Origin: Chromobacterium sp. IIBBL 290-4
GTDB taxonomy: Bacteria > Pseudomonadota > Gammaproteobacteria > Burkholderiales > Chromobacteriaceae
Length of the DNA: 64,000 bases
Direction of reading: 5' to 3'
Assembly (NCBI RefSeq): GCF_024207115.1
Contig: NZ_CP100128.1
Span: 310,001 to 374,000 of the forward strand
A model generated the notes under the pieces. The model was not told where the DNA came from. It saw only the letters and a program-made list of their open reading frames with translations, and ran no database searches. A program made the position numbers and the translations under genes. Shown here piece by piece: positions 17,534 to 26,792 of this stretch; within the stretch, counting starts at the first letter, position 1, and each line of letters opens with the position of its first letter.

Positions 17534-18631
17534 ATGACCATCCAGCAACTCTCCCTGAACGGTTTCCGTTCCATACGCAAACTCACGCTGGAGCTGGATG
17601 CGCTCAACGTCGTCATCGGCCCCAATGGTTGCGGCAAATCCAATCTCTACAAAGCCATCCATTTAGTGCATGCCGCAGCGGAAGGCCGGCTGTCGGCGGC
17701 GCTGGCGCAAGAAGGCGGCATTCAAAAAGCGATGTGGGCCGGCGGCCCCAGGCGCGGCGACAAGGCCCGCGCGCCGAAGAGAATGATCCTCTCCACCCGG
17801 CTGGACGACTTCGACTACGAGCTGCAATTAGGCTATCCCGAACCCAGCGCCAGCCTGTTCAGCCTCGACCCGTTGGTGAAGGAGGAAAGCCTGTGGCTGG
17901 CGGGCCATGGCCGCCGCCCCTCCACCTTATTGCTGGAACGGCGCAATCAAGCCGCCTTCCTGTCCGGCGTGGACGGCGAACGCAACGCCTATCCGGCCAG
18001 CTTGCGCGCCGAAGAGTCCATCTTCGGTCAACTTGCCGAGCCGCATCGCTACCCCGAGTTGTCGCAACTTCGCGAAACGCTGCGCAATTGGCGCTTTTAT
18101 CATGAGTTCGCGGTCTGGCCAGGCTCGCCCTTGCGCGCGCCGCAAGTCGGCATCCGCTCGCCGGTATTGGCCCACGACGGCGCCAACCTGGCCGCCGCCT
18201 TCCAGACCATTGTCGAGATCGGCGACCGCGAGCTGCTGCGCCATGTGCTGGCCGAAGCCTTTCCCGACAGCCATTTCCAGGTCGATGCCGCGCAGGGCCG
18301 GTTTCAAATGCTGATGCAGCGCGAGGGCTTGCTGCGGCCGCTGGAGGCCGCCGAACTGTCCGACGGCACGCTGCGCTTTCTCTGTCTGGCCGTCGCCCTG
18401 CTCAGCCCTCGCCCGCCAAGCTTTCTGGCGCTGAACGAGCCGGAAAACAGCCTGCACCCCGCCCTGTTGCCCGCCCTGGCTCGCTTGATCGCCGAAGCCA
18501 GCCGCTACAGCCAGATCTGGCTAACCAGCCACTCGCCGGCCTTGGCCGAGATGATCCGCCGCCATCGGCCGCTGAAGATATTTCCACTGGCGCTCAAGGA
18601 TGGCGAAACCACGCTGGCCGAGGAGGCGTAA
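17534..18631 (+). CDS. AAA family ATPase (RecF/SMC-like, single protein)
   Basis: A 365-residue ABC/SMC-type ATPase. It has FRSIRKLTLELD before Walker A (GPNGCGKSN, near residue 30), a signature-like LSDGTLRFLCLAVAL near residue 275, and a Walker B variant FLALNEPENSLHP in which Asn replaces the usual first Asp. A late His/Ser switch (LTSHSPALAEMI) follows. There is no coiled-coil arm and no nuclease (TOPRIM or HNH) domain. Such short OLD/RecF-like ATPases occur both as housekeeping orphans and as defence components, but no partner gene is adjacent. Function unknown. Confidence 0.85.
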   Translation: MTIQQLSLNGFRSIRKLTLELDALNVVIGPNGCGKSNLYKAIHLVHAAAEGRLSAALAQEGGIQKAMWAGGPRRGDKARAPKRMILSTRLDDFDYELQLGYPEPSASLFSLDPLVKEESLWLAGHGRRPSTLLLERRNQAAFLSGVDGERNAYPASLRAEESIFGQLAEPHRYPELSQLRETLRNWRFYHEFAVWPGSPLRAPQVGIRSPVLAHDGANLAAAFQTIVEIGDRELLRHVLAEAFPDSHFQVDAAQGRFQMLMQREGLLRPLEAAELSDGTLRFLCLAVALLSPRPPSFLALNEPENSLHPALLPALARLIAEASRYSQIWLTSHSPALAEMIRRHRPLKIFPLALKDGETTLAEEA

Positions 18632-18744
18632 AGCCCGCCGTCCAGATTGTCGCAAGCCGTATTTTTAGGTTTGACGCAAAGATATCGCGGCAATTTCGCC
18701 GATATGGCGAGATCATGCGCGCGACAAGCAGGGAACTCGCCGCG

Positions 18745-18780
18745 ACAAGACCCGGTCAGACCTGGGTCTTGTTTATTTTA
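18745..18780 (+). terminator. Hairpin with U-rich tail just before the SMR genes (terminator or attenuator)
   Basis: A 9-bp stem ACAAGACCC (18745-18753) with GGGTCTTGT (18764-18772), followed by TTATTTTA. It lies 113 bp after the ATPase stop and 18 bp before the probable mdtJ-like start. It could end the ATPase transcript or be a leader attenuator for the transporter genes. If translation instead begins at the ATG at 18715, it would be inside the coding region. Confidence 0.55.
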
Positions 18781-18789
18781 TTCAACACT

Positions 18790-19158
18790 ATGCATAAAAA
18801 ATTATTCACTCCTCTGCTCATCTCCTGGCTGGTGCTGCTGGCAGCCATCCTCTGTGAAATCGTCGGCACCTCCTTCATGGCAGTCGCCGCCCGCAGCGGC
18901 GGCTATCTGGGCTACCTCTGGATGGGGGGCGCGCTGGCCTTGTCCTACTACTTGTTGTCGCTGGCCCTGCGCGCCATCTCCATCGGCGTCGCCTACGCGG
19001 TATGGGAAGGTCTGGGCCTGGTGGGCCTGACCGTTGTCAGCGTCTGGCTGTTCGGAGAAAAGCTGGTGCCGCAGGAGTTGCTTGGCCTCGGACTCGCCCT
19101 GTTGGGTCTGATCTGCGTGACGCTGGGCGAGACGCATGACGAGGAGGCCGCGGCATGA
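18790..19158 (+). CDS. mdtJ: SMR transporter subunit, MdtJ-like
   Basis: A 122-residue four-helix small multidrug resistance protein. The membrane Glu used for proton/substrate exchange is in the first helix (LCEIVGTSFMA), and GVAYAVWEGLGLVGLTVVS is the helix-3/4 signature; the WEG form is typical of MdtJ. With MdtI it forms a heterodimeric exporter, known in E. coli for spermidine. The next gene overlaps it by 4 bp (ATGA). The start is uncertain: ATG 18790 has no ribosome binding site; an upstream in-frame ATG at 18715 would add 25 residues. Confidence 0.88.
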   Translation: MHKKLFTPLLISWLVLLAAILCEIVGTSFMAVAARSGGYLGYLWMGGALALSYYLLSLALRAISIGVAYAVWEGLGLVGLTVVSVWLFGEKLVPQELLGLGLALLGLICVTLGETHDEEAAA

Positions 19159-19475
19159 AAACCGTTTACCTCTTGTTCGTGCTGGCCTCAGCCTTGATTG
19201 AAGTGGGCGCTAATTTGATGCTGGAAAAATCCGACGGTTTCCGCCGCCGCGCCTGGGGAATCGGCGCCATCCTGCTGGTGTGGCTGGCCTTCGCCTTGCT
19301 GGGCCAAGCGGTTAAGGGCATGGACCTGGCCATCGCCTACGCCTTGTGGGGCTCCATCGGCATTCTCGGCACCGCCATCGGCGGCCGCCTGCTGTACCAG
19401 CAGAAACTGAAGCCCATAGGCTGGGCAGGCATCGGCATCGTCGCAGCGGCGGTGGTGACCTTGTCCACCGTCTGA
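19155..19475 (+). CDS. mdtI: SMR transporter subunit, MdtI-like
   Basis: A 106-residue SMR protein with four membrane helices. The stretches SDGFRRR, LLGQAVKGMDLAIAYALWG and the membrane Glu (ALIEVGANLML) match MdtI strongly. It is the partner of the preceding MdtJ-like protein. The paired, translationally coupled genes support a heterodimer in the inner membrane. Polyamine export is inferred from E. coli only. Confidence 0.9.
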   Translation: MKTVYLLFVLASALIEVGANLMLEKSDGFRRRAWGIGAILLVWLAFALLGQAVKGMDLAIAYALWGSIGILGTAIGGRLLYQQKLKPIGWAGIGIVAAAVVTLSTV

Positions 19476-19484
19476 AAACAGCCA

Positions 19485-19535
19485 GGCCCGAAAATTCCAC
19501 CGTCCCAAACGGGACCGCGGCGAAATTTTCAGGCC
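19485..19535. repeat. Long imperfect inverted repeat after mdtI
   Basis: Arms 19485-19496 and 19524-19535 pair with one or two mismatches (GGCCCGAAAATT against AATTTTCAGGCC), with an inner GTCCC/GGGAC stem. It lies between mdtI and its terminator; role not known. Confidence 0.4.
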
Positions 19536-19550
19536 CGCCTGGAAACATGA

Positions 19551-19577
19551 AGGGGAGGCGCTCAGCCTCCCCTTTTT
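19551..19577. terminator. Terminator shared by mdtI and ilvD
   Basis: Stem GGGGAGGC (19552-19559) with GCCTCCCC (19565-19572), 5-nt loop, followed by TTTTT. Works best for the plus strand; convergent genes meet here. Confidence 0.85.
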
Positions 19578-19633
19578 CCATCCGGCCATGTCCGGCGCGA
19601 CGCCCCTGCGGGGTGATAGCGCCCTAGCCTGGA

Positions 19634-21490
19634 TTATTTACGCTCGACTTGCGATACATCGCGCACCGCCCCGGTGTCTGCGCTGGTGGTCATCGCCGCA
19701 TAGGCTCGCAGCGCGGGGCTGACGACGCGATCGCGGCCCAGCGGCTTCCAGGCGTCGCGGCCTTTGGCCTCCATCGCCGCGCGGCGGCGCGCCAGCTCCT
19801 CGTCCGGCACCGCCAGATGGATGCGGCGCTTGGGGATGTCGATCTCCACCGTGTCGCCCTCTTCCGCCAGGCCGATGGCGCCGCCTTCCGCCGCTTCCGG
19901 CGAAGCGTGGCCGATGGACAGGCCGGAAGTGCCGCCGGAGAAGCGCCCGTCAGTCAGCAAGGCGCAGGCCTTGCCCAAGCCCTTGGACTTCAGATAGGAG
20001 GTCGGGTACAGCATCTCCTGCATGCCCGGTCCGCCCTTCGGCCCCTCGTAGCGGATGATGACGATGTCGCCGGCGACGATCTGGTCGGCCAGAATGCCTT
20101 CCACCGCCGCGTCCTGGCTTTCGAAGATGCGGGCGCGGCCGGTGAACTTCAGGATGGAATCATCTACGCCCGCCGTTTTCACGATGCAGCCGCGCTCGGC
20201 GATATTGCCGTACAGCACCGCCAGGCCGCCGTCCTGCGAATAGGCGTGCGCCTTGTCGCGGATGCAGCCGTCGGCGCGGTCGTCGTCCAGCGTCGGGTAG
20301 CGCATGCTCTGACTGAAGGCGATGGTGGTGGCCACGCCGCCCGGCGCGGCGCGGTAGAAGCGGCGCGCTTCGCTGTCCTCCGCCTGACGCATCACATCCC
20401 AGGCCTCCAGTCCTTCACCCAGCGTTCTGCTGTGCACGGTGGGCACGTCTCGGTGGATCAGGCCGGCGCGGTCCAGCTCCGCCAGGATCGCCACCACGCC
20501 GCCGGCGCGGTGCACGTCTTCCATATGATATTTCTGCGTCGCCGGCGCCACCTTGGACAGGCAGGGCACGCCGCGGCTGATGCGGTCGATGTCGGCCATC
20601 TTGAAGTCGACGCCCGCCTCGCTGGCGGCGGCCAGCAGGTGCAGCACGGTATTGGTGGAGCCGCCCATCGCCACGTCCAGGCTCATCGCGTTTTCAAACG
20701 CTTCCTTGGTGGCGATGCCGCGCGGCAGGATGGAATAGTCCTCGCCCTCGTAGTGGCGCTTGGCCAATTCCACGATCAGGCGGCCGGTCTTGAGGAACAG
20801 CTCCTTGCGGTCGGCGTGGGTGGCCACCAGGCTGCCGTTGCCGGGCAGCGACAGGCCCAGCGCCTCGGTCAGACAGTTCATCGAGTTGGCGGTGAACATG
20901 CCGGAGCAGGAGCCGCAGGTGGGACAGGCGGAGCGCTCGACGCGGTCGACGTCTTCGTCGGACACCGCGCTGTTGGCGGCCTCCACCATCGCATCCACCA
21001 GGTCCAGCTTGCGCACCTCGTTGCCCCACTGCACCTTGCCGGCCTCCATCGGCCCGCCGGAGACGAACACCACCGGGATGTTGAGCCGCATCGCCGCCAT
21101 CAGCATGCCGGGGGTGATCTTGTCGCAATTGGAGATGCACACCAGCGCGTCGGCGCAGTGGGCATTGACCATGTATTCCACGCTGTCGGCGATCAGATCG
21201 CGGCTGGGCAGGCTGTACAACATGCCGCCATGGCCCATGGCGATACCGTCGTCGATGGCGATGGTGTTGAATTCCTTGGCCACGCCGCCGGCTTTTTCAA
21301 TCTCGCGCGCCACCAGCTGGCCCATATTCTGCAGGTGCACGTGGCCCGGCACGAACTGGGTGAAGGAGTTGGCGATGGCGATGATGGGCTTGCCGAAGTC
21401 GGCGTCGGTCATGCCGGTGGCGCGCCACAGCGCGCGGGCACCCGCCATATTGCGGCCGGCGGTGGAAGTGCGGGAACGGTATTGAGGCAT
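19634..21490 (-). CDS. ilvD: Dihydroxy-acid dehydratase
   Basis: A 618-residue Fe-S dehydratase making 2-keto acids in valine, leucine and isoleucine synthesis. Cluster cysteines are visible in [11 protein letters not shown] and [18 protein letters not shown], and the family motif [18 protein letters not shown] is near the C-terminus. Full length for the E. coli-type enzyme. Ribosome binding site AAGGAA before the ATG. It is a single gene here, apart from the rest of the ilv genes. Confidence 0.97.
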   Translation of the reverse strand: MPQYRSRTSTAGRNMAGARALWRATGMTDADFGKPIIAIANSFTQFVPGHVHLQNMGQLVAREIEKAGGVAKEFNTIAIDDGIAMGHGGMLYSLPSRDLIADSVEYMVNAHCADALVCISNCDKITPGMLMAAMRLNIPVVFVSGGPMEAGKVQWGNEVRKLDLVDAMVEAANSAVSDEDVDRVERSACPTCGSCSGMFTANSMNCLTEALGLSLPGNGSLVATHADRKELFLKTGRLIVELAKRHYEGEDYSILPRGIATKEAFENAMSLDVAMGGSTNTVLHLLAAASEAGVDFKMADIDRISRGVPCLSKVAPATQKYHMEDVHRAGGVVAILAELDRAGLIHRDVPTVHSRTLGEGLEAWDVMRQAEDSEARRFYRAAPGGVATTIAFSQSMRYPTLDDDRADGCIRDKAHAYSQDGGLAVLYGNIAERGCIVKTAGVDDSILKFTGRARIFESQDAAVEGILADQIVAGDIVIIRYEGPKGGPGMQEMLYPTSYLKSKGLGKACALLTDGRFSGGTSGLSIGHASPEAAEGGAIGLAEEGDTVEIDIPKRRIHLAVPDEELARRRAAMEAKGRDAWKPLGRDRVVSPALRAYAAMTTSADTGAVRDVSQVERK

Positions 21491-21686
21491 GGAGCTTCCT
21501 TTATCTGTGCAAAACCGGTCGTCGTTCCGTCACGTCAGCAGGGTAAGCTGGCGGCGCTTGGCCCATGGGTGCCGGGTGGGCCGAGCAAAATGCCGAGTCG
21601 CCGCGGGTGAGCGGCGCGACGGCGGGGAACGCTTTCCGTATAATCTCGTCAACATTTCTTTTACCGCAAACGCACATCACTGACAA

Positions 21687-22538
21687 ATGCTGATTCATCC
21701 ACAGTTCGACCCGGTGGCCATCCACCTGGGGCCGTTGGCCGTTCACTGGTACGGCCTGATGTACCTGCTGGGCTTCGCCCTGTTCCTCACCATGGGCAAG
21801 TACCGCCTGAAAAACGGCAACGACGTGCTTACCGTGCCCCAGCTGGACGACATGCTGATGTACGGCGCGGTCGGCGTGGTGGTGGGTGGCCGCCTGGGCG
21901 AGGTGTTGTTCTATCAGCCCGGCTTCTACTTCAGCCATCCGCTGGAGATCTTCATGGTGTGGAAAGGCGGCATGTCCTTCCATGGCGGCTTCCTCGGCGT
22001 GCTGATCGCGGTGGCGATTTACGGCCGCAAGGTGGGCCGCGGCTTCTGGCAGCTGACCGACTTCGTCGCGCCGCTGGTGCCGCTGGGCCTGGCGGCCGGC
22101 CGCGTCGGCAATTTCATCAACGGCGAGCTGTGGGGCCGCGTGGCCAGCCCGGACTTGCCGTGGGCCATGCTGTTCCCGCAGGCGCGGCTGGAAGATATCG
22201 CGGAAGCGCAACAGTCGTCCGACCTGATGAATATGCTGATGCAGTACGGCGGCTTGCTGCGTCATCCTTCGCAGTTGTATGAATTCGCGCTGGAAGGCAT
22301 CGTGCTGTTCGGCGCGCTGTGGCTTTACAGCGCCAAGAAGCGCGCCACTGGCCAGGTGTCGGCGCTGTTCCTGATCGGCTACGGCCTGGCCCGCTTCATC
22401 AGCGAATACTTCCGCAATCCGGACGCCGGCATTTTCGGCAAATCCGACGTGATCAGCATGGGTCAATGGCTGAGCCTGCCGATGATCGTCATCGGCGTGG
22501 CGCTGTTCCTGTTCTTCGGCAAGCGCAAGGCCGCCTGA
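21687..22538 (+). CDS. lgt: Prolipoprotein diacylglyceryl transferase
   Basis: A 283-residue, seven-helix inner-membrane enzyme that transfers diacylglycerol from phosphatidylglycerol to the lipobox Cys of prolipoproteins. The Lgt signature [14 protein letters not shown] is present, as are [11 protein letters not shown] at the N-terminus and the conserved [12 protein letters not shown]. Divergent from ilvD with about 195 bp between them; ends at a strong terminator. Confidence 0.97.
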   Translation: MLIHPQFDPVAIHLGPLAVHWYGLMYLLGFALFLTMGKYRLKNGNDVLTVPQLDDMLMYGAVGVVVGGRLGEVLFYQPGFYFSHPLEIFMVWKGGMSFHGGFLGVLIAVAIYGRKVGRGFWQLTDFVAPLVPLGLAAGRVGNFINGELWGRVASPDLPWAMLFPQARLEDIAEAQQSSDLMNMLMQYGGLLRHPSQLYEFALEGIVLFGALWLYSAKKRATGQVSALFLIGYGLARFISEYFRNPDAGIFGKSDVISMGQWLSLPMIVIGVALFLFFGKRKAA

Positions 22539-22562
22539 TGCCGGCTTGAACCGGCCTCAACG

Positions 22563-22599
22563 AAAAGCGCCGTTTCCGCACAAGGGAAACGGCGCTTTT
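22563..22599. terminator. Strong bidirectional terminator after lgt
   Basis: A 15-bp perfect stem (22563-22577 with 22585-22599), arms AAAAGCGCCGTTTCC and complement, with A and T tails. It serves lgt on the plus strand and the ynb-like operon on the minus strand. Confidence 0.92.
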
Positions 22600-22621
22600 G
22601 CATGGACCTCGGCAACGATGC

Positions 22622-23017
22622 TCACCAAGCGCAATACGCCAATCCCGCCAGGCACAGCCCCCAGCACAAGGCCGTCGCGATCAACGCGCGGCGCAGCAAG
22701 CCGGCCATGCCGCGCTGCCTTTCCTCTAACGAGCGCCCGGCGCCGTTTTTCTTGCCAAACAGCCTGGCCAGGACAGTATCCAACTGCGCCAAACCCGCTT
22801 CGCCATTCATCGCCCGCAACATGCCGGCATCCAGCTGCAGACGCCAGTTCAGCCAAGCCTGCCATAGCGCGGCCAGCGCGCATGCGGGCAGCCAGACCGC
22901 CCCGCCCTTAAGCAAGGCCAGGGCCAATAACAAGACCGGAGACGGCCAGCACAGCCAGCGGCAGGAAGAAAGAACGGCGGCGCTCAACCGCGCCTGGGCG
23001 AGATCATCCGAGCTCAT
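22622..23017 (-). CDS. Small membrane hypothetical protein ending the ynb-like operon
   Basis: A 131-residue protein with two likely membrane segments near residues 20-50 (WPSPVLLLALALLKGGAVWL) and a last one at the C-terminus (LIATALCWGLCLAGLAYCAW), joined by a cytoplasmic-looking stretch with basic and acidic residues. Its start overlaps the stop of the PAP2/phosphatase gene as ATGA, so it is the last gene of the operon. I do not recognise a family; E. coli ynbABCD has no such gene that I know of. Confidence 0.75.
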   Translation of the reverse strand: MSSDDLAQARLSAAVLSSCRWLCWPSPVLLLALALLKGGAVWLPACALAALWQAWLNWRLQLDAGMLRAMNGEAGLAQLDTVLARLFGKKNGAGRSLEERQRGMAGLLRRALIATALCWGLCLAGLAYCAW

Positions 23018-24336
23018 AGCGGCTCCAGTTGCGCGCATAGTTCGGCCAGCTGCGCATATTGGCTCTCGCTCAATTCCACGCGCTGCCGGCGCTGGCGCAG
23101 CAAGGCCCTGGCCTCTTCCAATGATGCCGCCCGCCCCGACACCACCAGCCAGGCCAGCGCCACCGCCGCGCTGCGAGTCAGCCCCAAGGCGCAGTGCACC
23201 AGCAAAGGGCCAGGCGTCGCCGCGCGCAGGTTTTCCAGAGCGCGGACCGCCCGGTTCAAATCGTCTGGGCATGGCAACAGCAAATCCAGCAAAGGAACGC
23301 TTTGGTAAGCCGCTTGGGCATGCGCCCGCCGGTCGTACTCCGCGGCAAGGTCCAGCACGGCGGCGAAACGCCTCTCCTCCGCCGCGGGAATAGGCCCCAG
23401 CCAGACGCCCGGCGCAATCTCCTCCGCGCCCGGCAGGCGGCGCAGGAAATAACGGTGGCACCATGCGGCCGCCAGGCTATACGGCAAGAGCAGCGCGCGG
23501 GCGGCGAAACGGCGCCGGCCTTGATGCTTTTGCATCACCGCCGCCCCTAGCCGCAGATAACCCAAGGCCAGCGCAGCCAAAGACAGGCCCGGCCAACACA
23601 GCAGCCATCCCCAGCCGCCCCAGACCCATGCGCCGGCGAAACAGGCGATGGCGGCCAGGCCATAGCGGCCGGCCAGTGCGCGGCTGCGTGCGCGATCTTG
23701 CGTCGACAACGCGGCCTGGCCCGCCAAAGGCATGGGCAATACATAGCAGACCAGCACCGCCAGCGCGAACCCGGTGGGAACATCCAGCAAGTGATGCTGC
23801 CAAGTCGTCAGCACGGACACGCCTATCAGCGCGAACCAGCCATGCAGCAGCCAGCGCCAGCGTTCCGGCACATGCTGCCAATAACGCAGCCACAACACCG
23901 TCAGCAAGCCGATATGCAGCGAAGGCGCCTGGTTGAACGGCTTGTCGAAGCCCATCAGCAGGTTGAACAGCTGGCCGAACACGCCCTCCAGCTGCGGCCG
24001 CTCGAAGCCGAAACGCAGCGGAAACAGCACGAAGCACAGGCAGGACAACACCGTGACCAGCAACAGGCGCCTGGCGTGGACATTCAGTTCGGCGCGGCTG
24101 CGGCACACAAACAAGGACACGCCGTACAGCAGGTCTATGCTCCAGTACGGCACGATGGCCCACGTCCACAGGGGAATGTGGCGCTCCCAAGCCATGGCGA
24201 CATTGCCCACCCTATCGGCGGGCAGGCTGGCCGCATAGCCGTTGGCCGCGCCGTACAACAGGAAAAAGCCGGGGCCCAGCGCCAACAACCACAAGCAAGC
24301 CAGGCGCCACGGATGCTGTTCGCTTGCCAAACTCAT
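23014..24336 (-). CDS. ynbD: PAP2/dual-specificity phosphatase fusion, YnbD-like
   Basis: A 440-residue inner-membrane protein. The N-terminal half has six or so membrane helices and PAP2-like motifs (NQAPSLHIGLLTVLWL, TTWQHHLLDVPTGFALA). The C-terminal domain is a dual-specificity phosphatase with the active-site loop HCALGLTRSAAVALAW (C-x5-R). It resembles YnbD of E. coli in order and size. It may remove phosphate from a lipid product of the operon. ATGA overlaps link it with both neighbours. Confidence 0.9.
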   Translation of the reverse strand: MSLASEQHPWRLACLWLLALGPGFFLLYGAANGYAASLPADRVGNVAMAWERHIPLWTWAIVPYWSIDLLYGVSLFVCRSRAELNVHARRLLLVTVLSCLCFVLFPLRFGFERPQLEGVFGQLFNLLMGFDKPFNQAPSLHIGLLTVLWLRYWQHVPERWRWLLHGWFALIGVSVLTTWQHHLLDVPTGFALAVLVCYVLPMPLAGQAALSTQDRARSRALAGRYGLAAIACFAGAWVWGGWGWLLCWPGLSLAALALGYLRLGAAVMQKHQGRRRFAARALLLPYSLAAAWCHRYFLRRLPGAEEIAPGVWLGPIPAAEERRFAAVLDLAAEYDRRAHAQAAYQSVPLLDLLLPCPDDLNRAVRALENLRAATPGPLLVHCALGLTRSAAVALAWLVVSGRAASLEEARALLRQRRQRVELSESQYAQLAELCAQLEPL

Positions 24337-26126
24337 GCGCTGACGCTTTCCTGCCTGGACTCGGCCGCTGCCGGCCGGACATCCAGCCTTCTGGCCAGGC
24401 TGACGGTGAACACGCCCCATTCGTCTATGCGCTGCTCCAGCTTCTCGAAGCCGGCGGCCGCCACCAGCTGGTCCATCTCCTGCTGGGTGCGGCGGCGCAT
24501 GATCCAGTCTTCGCCGCCGCGATGGCTGGTCAGCGTGCGGGCGATCAGCTCCAGCTGCGGGTGCCAGGGCTGGTTGGTGTAGACCAGATAGCCGCCCGGC
24601 GGCACCGCCTCGGCCAAACCGGCCAGCGACTGGCGTATCGGTTCGTTCAGCGGAAACAGCTCGTACAGGCCGGACACCACGGCCAGGGTCGGCGCGGGCT
24701 GCAAGGCGGCCAGATCGGCGCGGTCGAAGGCGTCGCCCTTATCGAAACGGGCCCTGCCCTCCAGGCCGCGCTCGCGTATCAGCGCGCGACCGGCGTCTAC
24801 ATTGATTTCGCTATAGTCGCGCAATTGCACATGCTCGACCTCTTCGCCCAAAGCGCCCACCGCGTCCAGAATGTAACGGCCGTGGCCGGCGGCGATGTCG
24901 ACGACCCGCACCGGCGCGCCGGCTTCCCGCAGCCGGCCGGCCGCGTCGGCGATCAGCGCCTCCAGATTCAGCTTGCGCTGGCGTATGCCCTTCCAGCCGA
25001 CGCTGTCCAGATAGGCGCGATCGCCCAGTTTGCCTATCGGCGTCACGCCCTCGGCCTGATTGCGGTAGACATAATCCAGCGTGCTGCCGGAATCGAAACC
25101 GGTTTGCCAGCCCAGGCGGATGCCGGCGGACAAGCGCCCTATCGTGGCCAGCGTCAAACGCGTCAGCGCGAAATTCCAGCGCTGCGGCGACCACCACGGC
25201 CTGGATTGTTGCAAACGCTGGAACTCGGCGGCGGTGTAGCCGCCCTGATCGGCCCGCCTCAGATCGGCCTCGGCCGCGCCCGCTTCCACCTTGGCGATGA
25301 AGGCGCGGATCTTGTCCAGCGCCAGCGCGCGGTCGCGCTCGCCCAGCGTGTCGTGATAGAAGCCCGGCAGCTCATGCATCTCCTTCACCGAGCTGCCCAG
25401 ACGGCTGAAGAAGGTTTGCTGCGGCCCTTTGTGGACGACGAAATCGGCGCCGGACACCAGCAGCTGGGTCGGCACGGTGATCGCGCCGGCATCGGCGACG
25501 ATGCGCTCGGCGGTATCGTACAAGGCCAGCAGCATGTTGGCGGAAATCGGCCGGGTGATCAGCGGATCGCTGTCGTAAGAAGCGATGCGTTCCGGATCGT
25601 GGCTGAGGAAACGCGCCTTGACGTAGGAGTTGACGAAGAAATTGCCGCGCAGCTTGTACAACAGCTGCAAGCCCGGCCGCGCGAACGGCACGTACAGCTT
25701 CACTTTGAAAGCGGGCGACGCCAAAAGCAGCGCGCGGATGCGCGGCGCGTAATCGTGGACCCAGGTGGCCGCCAGCACCGCGCCCACGCTCTGGGCGATG
25801 ACGACGATTTCGTCGATTTTCAAGCCGTGGCAGCGGCACAGATGGCGAATGAACTCGTCCAGATCCCGCACCGTCGCGCCCAGGCTGGGGCTGTAGCCGC
25901 GCGGCCCCTCGTTGCGGCCATGGCCGCGGGCGTCCCAGGCGAAGATAGGCGTATCCGGCATGCCCAGCTCATCCGCCAGATGTTGCAGCCGGCCGGAGTG
26001 CTCGTGCCCGCGGTGCAGCAACACGATGGCGCGCGGACGCGGCCCGCCGCCGGACGCCGGCCAATGGCGATAGAACAGGCTTTGCCCGTCGAAAGAAGTG
26101 AAGCTGAGCTCCTGAGCTTGTCGCAT
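24333..26126 (-). CDS. ynbC: Bifunctional alpha/beta hydrolase / SAM methyltransferase, YnbC-like
   Basis: A 597-residue two-domain protein. Residues 1-290: alpha/beta hydrolase of the lysophospholipase type (VLLHRGHEHSGR, FAWDARGHGRNEG), with nucleophile elbow AQSVGA, where Ala replaces the first Gly of GxSxG. Residues 330-580: class I methyltransferase (VVDIAAGHGRYILDAVG is SAM motif I). The same fusion is YnbC in E. coli. It could deacylate and methylate a lipid head group; this is inference. AAGGAT ribosome binding site before ATG 26126. Confidence 0.9.
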   Translation of the reverse strand: MRQAQELSFTSFDGQSLFYRHWPASGGGPRPRAIVLLHRGHEHSGRLQHLADELGMPDTPIFAWDARGHGRNEGPRGYSPSLGATVRDLDEFIRHLCRCHGLKIDEIVVIAQSVGAVLAATWVHDYAPRIRALLLASPAFKVKLYVPFARPGLQLLYKLRGNFFVNSYVKARFLSHDPERIASYDSDPLITRPISANMLLALYDTAERIVADAGAITVPTQLLVSGADFVVHKGPQQTFFSRLGSSVKEMHELPGFYHDTLGERDRALALDKIRAFIAKVEAGAAEADLRRADQGGYTAAEFQRLQQSRPWWSPQRWNFALTRLTLATIGRLSAGIRLGWQTGFDSGSTLDYVYRNQAEGVTPIGKLGDRAYLDSVGWKGIRQRKLNLEALIADAAGRLREAGAPVRVVDIAAGHGRYILDAVGALGEEVEHVQLRDYSEINVDAGRALIRERGLEGRARFDKGDAFDRADLAALQPAPTLAVVSGLYELFPLNEPIRQSLAGLAEAVPPGGYLVYTNQPWHPQLELIARTLTSHRGGEDWIMRRRTQQEMDQLVAAAGFEKLEQRIDEWGVFTVSLARRLDVRPAAAESRQESVSA

Positions 26127-26131
26127 GATGA

Positions 26132-26788
26132 TTATCCTTGTCCTTCCTGCCCGGTCATGGCCGGCAGGGTTTTCTGTTTCAGGTACAACAACGCGTCGCG
26201 GATGCGCTGGCGGAATGCCGGCTTATCCTCAAGCCATTGCAAGGGCCTCCCCACGGCCACGTCGACGAAAAACGGTATCGGCAGCCACTGGCCTCGCCCC
26301 ATCGCCCGCCCCAGGCCATGCAGATACACCGGCACCATAGGCACGTCGGGAAAGTCGCGCGACAGATACCAGATGCCCGATTTGATCTCGGACAAGGCCT
26401 CCGGCTCGCCGCGCGTGCCTTCCGGAAACAGGATCAGGATGCGGCCGTCCGCCAAGGCCTGGCGGCAGCCTTCCAGAGGGTCCAGTCCTTTGGCCACCCC
26501 GCCGCGCGTCACCGGGATGATGCCCACCACCTTGGTGGCGAACCAGGCCGACAAGCGGTTGCGCATGAAGTAGTCGGCCGCCGCCGCGGGCTGGACATGG
26601 GGAATCAAGCGCAAGGGGAACAGGCTGTACAAGGCCAGGATATCGAGATGGCTGTTGTGATTGGCCACCACGATGGCGGGGCCGTGGATGGGCAAACGCT
26701 GCTGATGCCGCACAGTCAGGCCGAACCACAGCCTGACCACCGGGCGCGCCAGCAACACGACGAACAAAATGCGCAGCAAACGGTCCAT
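26132..26788 (-). CDS. 1-acyl-sn-glycerol-3-phosphate acyltransferase family protein
   Basis: A 218-residue PlsC-type acyltransferase: catalytic HX4D in NHNSHLDIL, FPEGTRG substrate motif, and VPVYLHGLG. It has an N-terminal membrane anchor (LLRILFVVLLARPVVRLW). It would acylate a lysophospholipid or related acceptor. It is placed between the ynbB-like and ynbC-like genes with gaps of 4 and 5 bp. In E. coli the ynb operon lacks this gene, so here it looks like an added module. Confidence 0.92.
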   Translation of the reverse strand: MDRLLRILFVVLLARPVVRLWFGLTVRHQQRLPIHGPAIVVANHNSHLDILALYSLFPLRLIPHVQPAAAADYFMRNRLSAWFATKVVGIIPVTRGGVAKGLDPLEGCRQALADGRILILFPEGTRGEPEALSEIKSGIWYLSRDFPDVPMVPVYLHGLGRAMGRGQWLPIPFFVDVAVGRPLQWLEDKPAFRQRIRDALLYLKQKTLPAMTGQEGQG

Positions 26789-26792
26789 CGCG

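Noticed and set aside
18632..18790. Guanidine (ykkC-type) riboswitch before the SMR genes
   Set aside because: I could not find the ACGR loops or conserved core; only a hairpin with a U-rich tail is visible.
19649..21610. 653-codon open frame antisense to ilvD
   Set aside because: Shadow of ilvD; His/Gln/Ala/Arg-rich composition, no domain or start signal.
24324..26573. 749-codon open frame antisense to the YnbC-like and acyltransferase genes
   Set aside because: Runs across the boundary of two real genes on the other strand and has shadow-like composition.
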